Positions 1 through 8,021 of a stretch of 64,000 nt of DNA are shown in pieces; within the stretch, counting starts at the first letter, position 1; each line of letters begins with the position of its first letter. Source of the DNA: Mesorhizobium sp. 65-26 (GTDB lineage Bacteria > Pseudomonadota > Alphaproteobacteria > Rhizobiales > Rhizobiaceae); assembly GCA_001899205.1 (NCBI GenBank), contig MKVL01000031.1:1-64000 (forward strand). The letters are read 5' to 3'. The position numbers and the translations under genes are program-made. The notes below the pieces were generated by a model that was not told the DNA's origin, did no database searches, and saw only the letters and a list, made by a program, of their open reading frames with translations.

Positions 1-32
1 GGTCGGCTTTGACGAAATTCCTTTCGCTGTTT

Positions 33-53
33 GAAAAGGAGCGAAACCTTTTC
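33..53 (-). terminator. Possible terminator hairpin after the small RNA array
   Basis: A perfect 7-bp A/G-rich stem with a 7-nt loop (GAAAAGG, agcgaaa, CCTTTTC as read on the plus strand) lies just past the third hairpin on the minus strand. The 3' arm ends CCUUUUC, a weak U-tract. It may end the DUF1127-sRNA transcript. Confidence 0.35.
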
Positions 54-62
54 CGGTAACAA

Positions 63-170
63 CGCCCGCCGGGGGAGGAGGTCCGGCGGGCGCCGTTTTG
101 GTGGTCAACCCTTGGGAGGAGGTAAGGGGTGACCGTATCCGTCAGGGTCGGGGAGGAGGTCGACCCTGGC
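63..170 (-). ncRNA. Cuckoo/CcsR-like small RNA array (three hairpins with CCUCCUCCC loops)
   Basis: Read on the minus strand, three consecutive hairpins (170-141, 134-103 and 92-63) each carry the identical 10-nt loop ACCUCCUCCC. Stems are 10 bp with one wobble, 11 bp with one mismatch, and 10 bp perfect. The array starts 8 bases after the stop of a DUF1127 gene. CcsR (cuckoo) RNAs in alphaproteobacteria lie downstream of a DUF1127 gene and expose the CCUCCUCCC anti-Shine-Dalgarno motif in their loops, so both sequence and context fit. The RNAs are probably processed from the DUF1127 transcript. The family assignment is by motif and context only. Confidence 0.8.
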
Positions 171-177
171 GAAATTC

Positions 178-318
178 CTAGATCGCCTTGCGGGCGATCA
201 TCTTGATCTCGTCACGCACGATGCCGAGATCGTTGAGCTGGCGGTTCGACAAGCGACCCAGTTCGGTAACCGTCTCGCGGTAGACGCGCCAGTTACGATA
301 GCTGCGGATCAAGTTCAT
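178..318 (-). CDS. DUF1127 small protein, proximal to the hairpin array
   Basis: This 46-residue basic protein starts MNLIRSYRNWRVYRETV and has the DUF1127 core (R-x-L-x-x-L-x-D-L-G-I, here LSNRQLNDLGI). DUF1127 proteins of this size are small RNA-binding or RNA-turnover factors in rhizobia and Rhodobacter; in Rhodobacter, CcaF1 is encoded directly upstream of the CcsR RNAs. The ATG at 318 has GAAAG upstream. It is the second of two tandem paralogues and ends 8 bases before the first hairpin. Confidence 0.88.
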   Translation of the reverse strand: MNLIRSYRNWRVYRETVTELGRLSNRQLNDLGIVRDEIKMIARKAI

Positions 319-365
319 CGTAGTGCTTTCGAATTCAGATCGGACCATTTTGAGGTCCGAAGTCC

Positions 366-506
366 TTAGACCGCCTTGCGAGCGACGTAGTGGATGTCGC
401 TGCGGCTGATGCCGAGGTCGGTCAGTTCACGGTTCGACAGGCGGCTCAGCTCGGAAACGGTGTCCCGGTAGCGGCGCCAGTTGCGGTAGTTGCGGATCAG
501 GTTCAT
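366..506 (-). CDS. DUF1127 small protein, first of the tandem pair
   Basis: This is another 46-residue DUF1127 protein (MNLIRNYRNWRRYRDTV..., then LTDLGISRSDIHYVARKAV). It is a close paralogue of the downstream gene, as the shared N-terminal MNLIR-YRNWR block shows. The ATG at 506 matches the paralogue start; longer upstream extensions lack family sequence and a ribosome site. The two genes and the hairpins look like one transcript, probably stress controlled as in related systems (inference). Confidence 0.88.
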   Translation of the reverse strand: MNLIRNYRNWRRYRDTVSELSRLSNRELTDLGISRSDIHYVARKAV

Positions 507-742
507 GGTATTTCTCGTTTCGTCTTTAGTTCGGATCATTCCGTCGTTCTGTACGATGCATAGATAGGCGGGGTCGTATCGGTTTAAAAGCGCTATGGCT
601 GCATGGCAGCAATGCAAATTGTGCAATGCAACATCAACGGGTGCTCACGCGATTGTCATAAAGAAGCCGGAATCGGAAAATGGCCTTACGTCAAAGGCTT
701 GGGGGATTCGGCTGAAAAACCGACCAAGCATGGGGGAAACAC

Positions 743-1861
743 ATGGCCAGCTATTCCACGCGTGTCAGGTCGGACATAGCGCGATGGGTCGAGGCAGGTC
801 TCATCGATGCCTCGACCGGACAGGTTCTCGCGCGTGACGTCGAGGCCAATCAGCGCGCGTCGCTGAGCTTCGGTTCGATCCTGGCGATGATGGCGGCGCT
901 GTTGTTCGGAGCCGCCATCCTGATCTTCGTGGCCGCCAATTGGGAGGCGATACCGCGGCTTGTCCGGGTGATCGTCCTGTTTGCGGTCATCCTTGCCGGC
1001 TATGTCGGCGGCGCGGTGGCGAAGACGCGCGATCACGCGGCCATCGGCGAGGCTTTGTGGATCATCGCCGCCGCCGCCTTTGGCGGATCGATGGCGCTGA
1101 TCGGCCAGATGTATCATTTGTCCGGCGACGAGGCTTCCGCGCTGCTGGTCTGGGGTGCCGGCACCACGCTCGCGGCGGTGGCACTGCGCTCGAACCCGCT
1201 CACCATCGCGGCCGTGGGCATCGCCGACGCCTGGATGGTCCTCAAGGGGTTCGACTATTTCGGGCGCCATGACCTTCCGCATCTCTTCCTGCTCATGGCG
1301 GCGGTGCTGTTTGCCGTCTCCTTCTGGACCCGCAGCCAACCGGCACGGCACCTGATCCTGTTGTCACTGATCTTCTACCTCGTGCTGCTTGCCGTGGACG
1401 ACGCCAGCCTGACGGTGGCCATACCGCTGGTCGTCGGATCGGCGGCGCTTTTCGCGATTGCCGTCGCCGCGCCAGGGCCGGTCGACAGGATCGTGCAACT
1501 TGGTGGCCGGTTGCCCCTGCACGCGCTGATCGGCTTCCTGACCGGTATCGCGATCATCCAGTTCCAGCTCGCCGGCGAAAGCGCCCATATAGCGGCCTTC
1601 ACAGCCGCGTCGGTGGTGGCCATCATCGGCATCGTGGCCGCTCTCGTGCTGGCGGGCCGGGAAAGCCGGGGTCTGCGCTGGCTCGCCTATGCCGGCTTCG
1701 CGTTCGAGCTCGCCATGATCTATGTGGTGACGTTGCAGTCGATGCTGGACACGGCGGGCTTCTTCCTGGCCGCGGCCGTCATGCTCGGTATCCTGGCCCT
1801 GATCATCATCCGCGTCGAGAAGCGCATGAAGGCGACTGACCAGAAGGGAGTTGCGGCATGA
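743..1861 (+). CDS. DUF2157 multi-pass membrane protein
   Basis: A 372-residue protein. The N-terminal roughly 50 residues are soluble and helical, followed by about ten hydrophobic segments (first near residues 45-65, last just before the basic C-terminus). The N-terminal pattern (W-V-E-A-G-L-I-D...) and the membrane array match DUF2157. Function is unknown; these proteins are usually encoded next to a GDYXXLXY protein, as here. Its stop overlaps the next start by ATGA at 1858-1861, so the two genes are translationally coupled. Confidence 0.85.
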   Translation: MASYSTRVRSDIARWVEAGLIDASTGQVLARDVEANQRASLSFGSILAMMAALLFGAAILIFVAANWEAIPRLVRVIVLFAVILAGYVGGAVAKTRDHAAIGEALWIIAAAAFGGSMALIGQMYHLSGDEASALLVWGAGTTLAAVALRSNPLTIAAVGIADAWMVLKGFDYFGRHDLPHLFLLMAAVLFAVSFWTRSQPARHLILLSLIFYLVLLAVDDASLTVAIPLVVGSAALFAIAVAAPGPVDRIVQLGGRLPLHALIGFLTGIAIIQFQLAGESAHIAAFTAASVVAIIGIVAALVLAGRESRGLRWLAYAGFAFELAMIYVVTLQSMLDTAGFFLAAAVMLGILALIIIRVEKRMKATDQKGVAA

Positions 1862-2436
1862 GCGGGAGAAAGCTGATCGTCTCGGCGCTAGTGCTGGCGC
1901 TTGTCCAGATCGGATTCCTGGGCTGGATCATCGCCGGAAGGGCGGCGATCCTGCGCAGCGGCAAGGAGGTGCTGCTCAAGGTGGAGCCGGTCGATCCGCG
2001 CGACCTGCTGCGCGGCGACTATGTCGCGCTGGGCTACGACATATCCCGCATCCCGACGCGGCTGATCGCCAATATTCCGGCCGGGCAGACGCGGAGCGAC
2101 GATACGCCGATAACGGTGCGCCTGAGCAAGGGGGTGGATGGTTATTGGCAGGCATCGGCTGCCTGGCTCGGCACGGCGCCCGGCGCCGCGCCGGCGGATC
2201 AGGCCGACATTGCCGGTCACATAAGTTCCGGCTGGGACCTCACGCCCGGAACGACGGTCACGGTCGACTACGGCATAGAACGCTTCTACCTGCCGGAAGG
2301 CGAGGGCGTTCCCATCCAGAACGACATGCGGGTCAGGCCATTCGGCATCCGCGTGGCACTGAATGGTCGCGGCCAGGCTCAGATCAAGGCGTTGATGGAC
2401 GGGGACAAGACGCTCTTCGAGGAGCCGCTGTACTGA
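1858..2436 (+). CDS. GDYXXLXY domain protein
   Basis: A 192-residue protein with an N-terminal membrane anchor (about residues 7-27) and the family motif seen as RGDYVALGY near residue 55. The rest is predicted periplasmic. The family accompanies DUF2157 membrane proteins. It overlaps the upstream gene by four bases and is very likely in the same operon; the molecular role is not known. Confidence 0.85.
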   Translation: MSGRKLIVSALVLALVQIGFLGWIIAGRAAILRSGKEVLLKVEPVDPRDLLRGDYVALGYDISRIPTRLIANIPAGQTRSDDTPITVRLSKGVDGYWQASAAWLGTAPGAAPADQADIAGHISSGWDLTPGTTVTVDYGIERFYLPEGEGVPIQNDMRVRPFGIRVALNGRGQAQIKALMDGDKTLFEEPLY

Positions 2437-2506
2437 GCAGGCGCGCTTACCCGATCGATCCCCGGTGCCTTCCCGAGGCTCGCCGCGGCAATCCGAGACG
2501 GCAACG

Positions 2507-3451
2507 TCAGTGGAGGATCTGCGCCGCTTTTTTCGCGATCGAGCGGCCGATCGTCGTCATGGCCTCGAACTGGCTGTCGAAGTCGACAGCGTTTGACGCC
2601 TGGGCCGAGATCGCCATCCCGTGCGAGAAAGGCCACAAGGGAGCGAAGGGGTGGCACTCGAATATGGCCAATTCCCCCGTTTCGACGTCCTTGCCGATGT
2701 CGAACTGAAGAAGCGGCACGTCAGGGAAGGCCCTGATGTGCGCCCGCCGCGCCGCCTCCATTATCTCGGCGTTGGCGTCGAGCTCGATCCGCATTGCCTT
2801 GGTGTTCGAGATGACGGCTGTTCCGCCGGCATCGAACCCCCACCTCGTCTTCAGCGGTGTGCCACGCTGCGTGACCTGCCGGTAGCAAAGCACCACCTCG
2901 CCGAACACGGTCACGACGCGATAGCTGACCGGCCATTCTCCGGTATAGACAAACTTCTGGACGATCATCGGGCCATGCCTGCCGTAGTGGCCGCGTTCGT
3001 AGGATGACGGGGGCGTGAAGCGCACCTTCTCGGTTTTCCTGACCCTGATGTTGGCTCCCAGCCAGCCGGCGGATGGCTTCTCGATGACGTAAGGGCCCCA
3101 TTCGCCGGGGTCGAGCCGGGTGTCGGGCGCGAGTTCTGTCCATCGAGGGACAGGCGCGCCGGCCGCCTGCAGGGTTCGATACTCGTCGACCTTACTGTGC
3201 TCCAGACCCGACAGAAACCGTCCCGGCAACAATTTGCGGTCGGTTCGGCCCGATATCGAAATCGATACGGTTGGCGTCAACCACAAGGGCAGGAGCGCCA
3301 GTTGCTCATGGCGCCGGTGCCGCACCAGGTGCGCGCGCATGCCATGATCGCGGATCGCGGCCGCAATGGCGCGAAAATCCTGCCACGTCTTTGGGTCATC
3401 ATCGGGGACGACCAACACCACAGTACCCAAGAACTCCCCCACCGCTCCCAT
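2507..3451 (-). CDS. ATP-grasp-like protein of unknown substrate
   Basis: A 314-residue protein with ATP-grasp features: the central lysine segment YVIEKPSAGW (about residue 140), a basic nucleotide-binding block, and a C-terminal acidic metal-binding stretch (LLQFDIGKD, then FECHPF). It may catalyse an ATP-dependent ligation, but nothing nearby indicates the substrate. No strong Shine-Dalgarno precedes the ATG, so a downstream start is possible. The gene is convergent with the membrane operon. Confidence 0.6.
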   Translation of the reverse strand: MGAVGEFLGTVVLVVPDDDPKTWQDFRAIAAAIRDHGMRAHLVRHRRHEQLALLPLWLTPTVSISISGRTDRKLLPGRFLSGLEHSKVDEYRTLQAAGAPVPRWTELAPDTRLDPGEWGPYVIEKPSAGWLGANIRVRKTEKVRFTPPSSYERGHYGRHGPMIVQKFVYTGEWPVSYRVVTVFGEVVLCYRQVTQRGTPLKTRWGFDAGGTAVISNTKAMRIELDANAEIMEAARRAHIRAFPDVPLLQFDIGKDVETGELAIFECHPFAPLWPFSHGMAISAQASNAVDFDSQFEAMTTIGRSIAKKAAQILH

Positions 3452-3821
3452 CCCGGTGGCAGCTATCTAACCGAGCGAAAGTAAAGCGACAATCCGGTTG
3501 CTCTGGATTGAAATGACGGTGTCGACCAAATCCGGTTTCTTCATCCACGGCTGCAGCCCGTCCAATGTAGCCGGACGTCGCCGCCTCCTTTCGCAAGGAT
3601 ATCGAGATGGTCAAATTATCCTGTCGGTCTGAACGGTCTCGCGGGTTCGGGAAAACTGCTCCCGAACAACACGCTGAACTGGCAGGGGGAGAGGAGTGAC
3701 CGAACGGAACCTGGGCAGTTCCTGAAGTGTGATTTCTTGAAAGACAAATTGATTTCCGAGGCCGCAAATCTCTCGGAATCGCGGCGTTGATCGACCCTGA
3801 CCCGTTAACAAGGAGGGGTAG
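3452..3821. other. Intergenic stretch, no gene supported
   Basis: 370 bases lie between divergent genes. No convincing ORF or structured RNA is visible. The only clear signal is a strong Shine-Dalgarno (AAGGAGGGG) at its right end that serves the next gene; promoters for both flanking genes must lie here. Confidence 0.5.
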
Positions 3822-4163
3822 ATGAGACTGACAGTGATTGCTTTGGGCGGCGCCATTTCCGTGATGGCACTTGGCGCGCAGGCCATGCCCATGACGAAGC
3901 TCGCACCGTCGACCGGCTTGGTCGAGCAGGCGCGGGTTACATGTGCTTACCTGACGCGCGACGGCTATTGCGTGCGTCCGCGCAAGGCCCACAAAAAGCA
4001 CCACGTGCCGCACCGCTACTATCGGGAACGGGTTTACCGCCCATACGAGCCGGCACCGGCCGACGACTATTACTGGCGCTATGAGCGGCCGAGGCCGGTG
4101 ATTCGCGTCGTGCCCAACTATCCGCCCTACGATGATGGCTGGTACGACAACGGGGATGATTGA
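3822..4163 (+). CDS. Small secreted Tyr/Pro-rich protein
   Basis: A 113-residue protein with a clear signal peptide (MRLTVIALGGAISVMALGAQA, cleavage after AQA). The mature part has a His/Lys-rich segment (KAHKKHH) and a Tyr/Arg/Pro-rich tail (PHRYYRERVYRPYEP). Small exported proteins of this composition are common in Mesorhizobium; function is unknown. AAGGAGGGG spaced 5 bases before the ATG makes the start secure. Confidence 0.75.
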   Translation: MRLTVIALGGAISVMALGAQAMPMTKLAPSTGLVEQARVTCAYLTRDGYCVRPRKAHKKHHVPHRYYRERVYRPYEPAPADDYYWRYERPRPVIRVVPNYPPYDDGWYDNGDD

Positions 4164-4235
4164 GGGCTGCCACCCGCGCTGTATGTCAGGACGCGCCATG
4201 TGCCGCCCGGCTTTCCAAGGCACAAAGTGAAGTCT

Positions 4236-4266
4236 CGCCAGCTTGCCGAAGTTCGGCACGCTGGCG
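4236..4266. repeat. Long inverted repeat, possible terminator
   Basis: Two nested 7-bp arms (CGCCAGC/GCTGGCG and TGCCGAA/TTCGGCA) are separated by single mismatched bases and share a one-base centre. It lies 73 bases after the secreted protein gene. There is no U-tract, so it may be a terminator stem or a protein-binding palindrome. Confidence 0.45.
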
Positions 4267-4348
4267 GGCAGGCCGGAAATTTAGCGATCACTTATTTTAA
4301 CGGCTGGAGATCGACAAGGAGAGAACGGAAGGATCTGCCGGGTCGCCG

Positions 4349-4540
4349 CTAGGGACGATCCACGCGCCGGGTGGGAAACGATATGACCTTCCCGCAGGGC
4401 CGTGTGTGTTCCGCGGTGATGATCGCCTCGAGCAACAGGTCAAGCGCCTCACGCGCCTTTCGGCTCGTCTCGTCATTGCCCCTTAGATAGAGGTAGGCGC
4501 GATCAAGATGGTCGCGAGCAGCCGAGAAGTCGCTGGTCAA
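4349..4540 (-). CDS. Small hypothetical protein, TTG start
   Basis: A 63-residue soluble helical protein (ARDHLDRAYLYLRG, then EALDLLLEAIITAE) without a family I recognise. The TTG start has a good Shine-Dalgarno (AAGAGGT, 5 bases away). It overlaps the stop of the upstream small ORF (ATTGA), which suggests coupling. It lies just outside the prophage. Confidence 0.55.
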   Translation of the reverse strand: MTSDFSAARDHLDRAYLYLRGNDETSRKAREALDLLLEAIITAEHTRPCGKVISFPTRRVDRP

Positions 4541-4731
4541 TTTTGACCTCTTGGATTGTCTTGATTCCGGATTGTGTGAGCACGGTCCGAAGGGACGCTA
4601 AATATCCACAGAAGCATTTGAATAAAATCTTCCGGAAGCCCGGCGGTGTCCCGCTTGCTCATCCTGCCGAAGATGCCCTTTTCAAGCTGCGGCCCTCCAG
4701 ACCACCCGTCGTCCCATGCGGGTTTTAGCAA
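4537..4731 (-). CDS. Small hypothetical protein coupled to the next gene
   Basis: A 64-residue ORF from a TTG codon; an internal ATG at about 4662 (MSKRDTAGLPEDFIQ) is an equally plausible start. Its stop overlaps the start of the following small gene, the main support that it is real. No family recognised. Confidence 0.35.
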   Translation of the reverse strand: MLKPAWDDGWSGGPQLEKGIFGRMSKRDTAGLPEDFIQMLLWIFSVPSDRAHTIRNQDNPRGQN

Positions 4732-4849
4732 GGCGATGAACAGGAATGTTCATATCCTGAGCAGCACCGGGCGGGGATGTCATTGAAATCTGTCGCTGGC
4801 GGCGCTCCCATCCCGGAACGGAATGTTCAACGAAGCGCCTCGCTGCTGC

Positions 4850-4872
4850 GAAAATCTGGTGCGGATGAAGGG
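4850..4872. other. attL, left prophage attachment site
   Basis: This 23-bp sequence recurs exactly at 63669-63691 in the same orientation. It contains the complement of the 3' end of the tRNA-Leu gene (TGGTGCGGATG is the encoded CCA, the discriminator base and the 3' acceptor strand). The integrase gene begins 107 bases inside. Together the two copies bound the prophage. Confidence 0.9.
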
Positions 4873-4938
4873 CAACCGAAGCTGACAGTGCGCATTGACT
4901 TTCTTAGATAATTTCGGGTAGCTCCAATTCTTGTGGCT

Positions 4939-4966
4939 CAAGCTGGGGCACAAACTGGGGCGCAAA
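4939..4966 (+). repeat. Left arm-type repeats next to integrase
   Basis: Two tandem 12-bp units, CTGGGGCACAAA and CTGGGGCGCAAA, follow a weaker third one. The same 28-bp block is present in the same orientation at 63559-63586, inside the other end. Direct 12-bp tandem repeats inside both ends of a tyrosine-integrase element are expected of arm-type integrase binding sites (inference). Confidence 0.7.
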
Positions 4967-4979
4967 GTGCGCACCGATC

Positions 4980-6353
4980 GTGGAGCGTGATTTGGGCCGG
5001 GACAAGATCAAGGAAGACGAAGACCGCTACCTGATCGAGCGGAAGGGGAATTTCCACTACAAGCGGCGCGTGCCGCTGAAGCTCGCGCATCTCGACAAGC
5101 GGGCGCCGCATGTCCGCATCTCCCTGAAAACATCGGATCGCAAGGTCGCGCGCCGCAAGCGTGACCTCCTCGAGGAGGCTGACGATACGCTGTGGGCTTC
5201 GCTCATCGTCGATGGCGGTGATGACGCTGCGCGGCGAAAGTTCGAGGCCGCGGTGCGGCGCGTCGAGGCGATGGGCTATTCGTTTCGGCCGTCGTCGGAG
5301 TTCGAGGATCCGGATGCCTTCAACAACCTGGTGGAGCGCCTGCGCCTGGCGATCGGGCAGAACAAGGCGGACGATGTTGCAAAGCCGCTGCTGGGCAGTG
5401 TCGAGACGCCGAAGACGACCGTGAACGAAGCCTTCAGCCTCTACTGCAACGAGATCGTCGCCGACGAACTGATCGGTAAGAGCCAGCTGCAGCGCGACCA
5501 GTGGAAGAAGGTCAAGCGCCGTGCGGTCAATAACTTCGTCCTGCACAATGGCGACATACCGATGGAAGAGATCACCATCGACCATGCAAAGAAGGTCTAT
5601 CAGTACTGGTTGCGTCGCATCGCGCCGAAGGAGGGAAGGGCGACCGCGTCGTTCTCCTCGGGCAACCGTGACCTCGGCAACATGCGAGTGCTCTTCGAAG
5701 CCTATTTCAAGCATATGGGCCAGCCCAGGCGGGAGAACCCGTTTGCCGGGCTGAGCTTCTCGACGAAGCGCAAGAAAAAGCGCCCGCCATTCCCGACACC
5801 ATGGATCAAGGACACGATACTTGCGGCCGGCAAGCTCGCCACGCTCAACGACGAGGCGCGCCGCATCCTGCTCATCATGGTCGAGACGGGAGCAAGGCCA
5901 AGCGAGATCTGCAACCTCGACGACAAGACCATCATGCTTTCGGATGCCGTTCCGCATCTTGTGATCGAACCGCGCGAGGATCCCGAGGACCCGCGCGAGA
6001 TCAAGACGGAATCGTCCCGGCGCAAGGTGCCGCTGGTCGGTGTGGCGCTCGAGGCGGCGAAGAAACAGCCGGCGGGCTTTCCGCTCTACAGAAACCGCGA
6101 GAACAGCCTTTCCGGCGCGCTCAACAAGTACTTCAAGGAGAACAAGCTTTTTCCGACGACGGCGCACAAAATCTACTCGCTGCGCCATTCATTCGAGGAT
6201 CGGATGAAGGTCGGTGGGCTCGACGCGGAACTGCGGAAGATTCTTATGGGGCATTCGATCGACCGGCCGGACTATGGCGTGGGCGGCGATCTGGAATGGC
6301 GGCAGCAAAATCTTATGAAGATAGCGCTGCCGTTTGATCCCGCGAGCGTGTGA
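4980..6353 (+). CDS. int: Tyrosine-family site-specific integrase
   Basis: A 457-residue tyrosine recombinase. The N-terminus (RKGNFHYKRRVP) resembles arm-binding and core-binding domains of phage integrases. The catalytic half has the first arginine (ARPSEICNL), the HxLR-type box (YSLRHSFEDR), the LMGHS box and a C-terminal DYGVGG tyrosine. It integrates and excises the phage at tRNA-Leu. Start is GTG with no clear Shine-Dalgarno, so expression may be low. It transcribes away from attL. Confidence 0.92.
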   Translation: MERDLGRDKIKEDEDRYLIERKGNFHYKRRVPLKLAHLDKRAPHVRISLKTSDRKVARRKRDLLEEADDTLWASLIVDGGDDAARRKFEAAVRRVEAMGYSFRPSSEFEDPDAFNNLVERLRLAIGQNKADDVAKPLLGSVETPKTTVNEAFSLYCNEIVADELIGKSQLQRDQWKKVKRRAVNNFVLHNGDIPMEEITIDHAKKVYQYWLRRIAPKEGRATASFSSGNRDLGNMRVLFEAYFKHMGQPRRENPFAGLSFSTKRKKKRPPFPTPWIKDTILAAGKLATLNDEARRILLIMVETGARPSEICNLDDKTIMLSDAVPHLVIEPREDPEDPREIKTESSRRKVPLVGVALEAAKKQPAGFPLYRNRENSLSGALNKYFKENKLFPTTAHKIYSLRHSFEDRMKVGGLDAELRKILMGHSIDRPDYGVGGDLEWRQQNLMKIALPFDPASV

Positions 6354-6555
6354 GGCGAAGGCGCGCGGCGTCGTAGATGGCTTCCGCCTGCTGGGCCGCG
6401 AGCAGCTCGCGTTCGAGTGCCCGCCATATCGGCAGCATGAGATGCCGTTCACGCGGGTTGCGCTCCATCAGGCCGGCAACGTAGTCGAGAAAGCTCTCGA
6501 TCTCGGCGGCGTCCGGCCTCCGAAACGGCTTTGCCTTTCCGCTGCCGGCGCTCAT
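6313..6555 (-). CDS. Hypothetical protein, last gene of the leftward operon
   Basis: An 80-residue Arg/Glu-rich helical protein (AAEIESFLDYVAGLMERNPRE). The ATG at 6555 lies two bases after the preceding stop. It overlaps the end of the integrase gene by 41 bases convergently, so leftward early transcription runs antisense into int. Confidence 0.65.
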   Translation of the reverse strand: MSAGSGKAKPFRRPDAAEIESFLDYVAGLMERNPRERHLMLPIWRALERELLAAQQAEAIYDAARLRLTRSRDQTAALSS

Positions 6556-6557
6556 GA

Positions 6558-7610
6558 TCAATCGACCTCGACCGGCTTGCCGCCGACCAAGCGGTAGAAC
6601 TGGTCGGGCTTGATGCCATCGCGGCCGACAATGCCGGCCCAGGCGTGCAGGATTTCGTCATTGGTCGAGCGTTCGACCAGGAAGAGGGCGCATCCCTCCT
6701 TGCCTCGGGCCTTGCCCTCGAAGCCTGATGCGGTGGCAGCGCCCCGCCAGCCTGATGCGGTGGCAGCGCCCCGCCAGCCCGATGCGGTGGCAGCGCCCTG
6801 CGTGCCTGATGCGGTGGCAGCGCCCCGGTCACCCGATGCGGTGGCAGCGCCCCGGCGCCCCGATGCAGTGGCAGCGCCCCGGCGCCCCGATGCAGTGGCA
6901 GCGCCCTGCGTGCCTGATGCGGTGGCAGCGCCCCAGTCACCCGATGCGGTGGCAGCGCCCTGGTGGCCCAATGCGGTGGCAGCGCCCCGGTCACCCGATG
7001 CGGTGGCAGCGCCCCAGTCACCCGATGCGGTGGCAGCGCCCCGGTCACCCGATGCGGTGGCAGCGCCATGGTGGCCCAATGCGGTGGCAGCGCCCTGCGT
7101 GCCTGATGCGGTGGCAGCGCCCCAATCACCCGATGCGGTGGCAGCGCCCTGCGTGCCTGATGCGGTGGCAGCGCCCCGGTCCTTCATCGACTTGACGGCT
7201 TCACCATCGCCGTCCGTGTGGTCGCCCTCGACCAGCTTGGCGCGATCGGTCACCCATTTGACCGCGTCGAGGATCAACTGCGTCAGGCCGATTTCCTTGC
7301 CGACAGTGAGAATCTCGGCGGCGGTCTTTTCGCCGTTGTCGTCGCTGTGCGTCGCGCCGGAGATTTCAACCTGGCAAATGCGGGTGCCGGCCGGCGCATA
7401 GTGGTTGAACAGCGCCAGCGGATGGCCGGTGATGACGTGAAAGCCGCTCTTGCAGGCCTTCACGGGGCCGTCGTGCCTGTAGGTCTTGCCGATCTCGTAC
7501 TGGAAGACGATGCCGTCCTTGGGGCGGCAGGTCAGGTCGTCGCGAAAGCCCTTGTAGGCGGTGATGGTGGCGGATTCCGGCTGGTCGGCCGTCTTCTTGG
7601 CGCGTGCCAT
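6558..7610 (-). CDS. DUF7666 protein with 17 nonapeptide repeats
   Basis: The 350-residue protein begins with a DUF7666-type domain (about residues 17-120; markers FRDDLTC, YEIGKTY, ACKSGFHVI). Then come 17 uninterrupted copies of GAAT-A-S/L-G-x-x (about residues 146-298), where only the last two positions vary (TQ, DW, DR, HH, HQ, RR, WR, FE). A 50-residue C-terminal domain follows. Nine-residue periodicity with small residues suggests a beta-solenoid-like rod. Function unknown. The start has an ATG but only a weak ribosome site. Confidence 0.8.
   Translation of the reverse strand: MARAKKTADQPESATITAYKGFRDDLTCRPKDGIVFQYEIGKTYRHDGPVKACKSGFHVITGHPLALFNHYAPAGTRICQVEISGATHSDDNGEKTAAEILTVGKEIGLTQLILDAVKWVTDRAKLVEGDHTDGDGEAVKSMKDRGAATASGTQGAATASGDWGAATASGTQGAATALGHHGAATASGDRGAATASGDWGAATASGDRGAATALGHQGAATASGDWGAATASGTQGAATASGRRGAATASGRRGAATASGDRGAATASGTQGAATASGWRGAATASGWRGAATASGFEGKARGKEGCALFLVERSTNDEILHAWAGIVGRDGIKPDQFYRLVGGKPVEVD
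6717..7175 (-). repeat. 27-bp tandem repeat array, 17 units
   Basis: Seventeen contiguous 27-bp units encode the nonapeptide repeats of the DUF7666 protein. Most units share a nearly invariant block reading GATGCGGTGGCAGCGCC on the plus strand and differ in the 6 bases coding for residues 8-9. Exact copies of the same units recur in different order, pointing to slippage or recombination as the source of length change. Confidence 0.95.
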
Positions 7611-7612
7611 GG

Positions 7613-8020
7613 TCAGTCCTTTTCGGGGTTGGATGGGTGTTCGGCGTTGCCGTTGTCCTCGGCAATGCTCTTCATGGTCCGGTCGTAGCTGGCCTTAATG
7701 CCTTGCAGCATCTGGCGTCGGACCTGCGGATCGACGCGGAAGGCCTGCGCGTTGATGGTGGCCGGCGCGCTACCGACCGCGCTCCACATCTCGACGACGA
7801 GTTCGTGGGGCGGCAGCTCGAACTTGGTCTCGGCGCTGTTCAGCGCCTCGATCATCCCGACGGAGACGCGTTCAAAGCAGAAGGCCCATGCCTTTTGCTC
7901 GTTCGTCAGGTGCGCCTGGTCCTGGCTCCAGTCGACGACTTCCTTGAACTGCTCGTAGCCAAGCGAGAAGCCGGGTTCGAGGACGTCACGGAGGCTGCGC
8001 TGGCGCGGCATCTTCGGCAT
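7613..8020 (-). CDS. Hypothetical phage early protein
   Basis: A 135-residue soluble protein (MPKMPRQRSLRDVLEPGF...). No recognised domain. The ATG at 8020 has GGAGG upstream and sits one base after the previous stop, so this start is preferred over upstream extensions. It belongs to the leftward operon. Confidence 0.7.
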   Translation of the reverse strand: MPKMPRQRSLRDVLEPGFSLGYEQFKEVVDWSQDQAHLTNEQKAWAFCFERVSVGMIEALNSAETKFELPPHELVVEMWSAVGSAPATINAQAFRVDPQVRRQMLQGIKASYDRTMKSIAEDNGNAEHPSNPEKD

Positions 8021-8021
8021 G

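Noticed and set aside
609-636. Direct repeat GCAATGCAA upstream of the DUF2157 gene
   Set aside because: Short and possibly chance; could be a regulator site but there is no second line of evidence.
4780-4974. Leftward 64-codon ORF across attL
   Set aside because: It spans the recombination site and the arm repeats; it would be broken by excision and has no family features.
6717-7175. CRISPR-like direct repeats
   Set aside because: The 27-bp units are contiguous, in frame within a protein and have no unique spacers.
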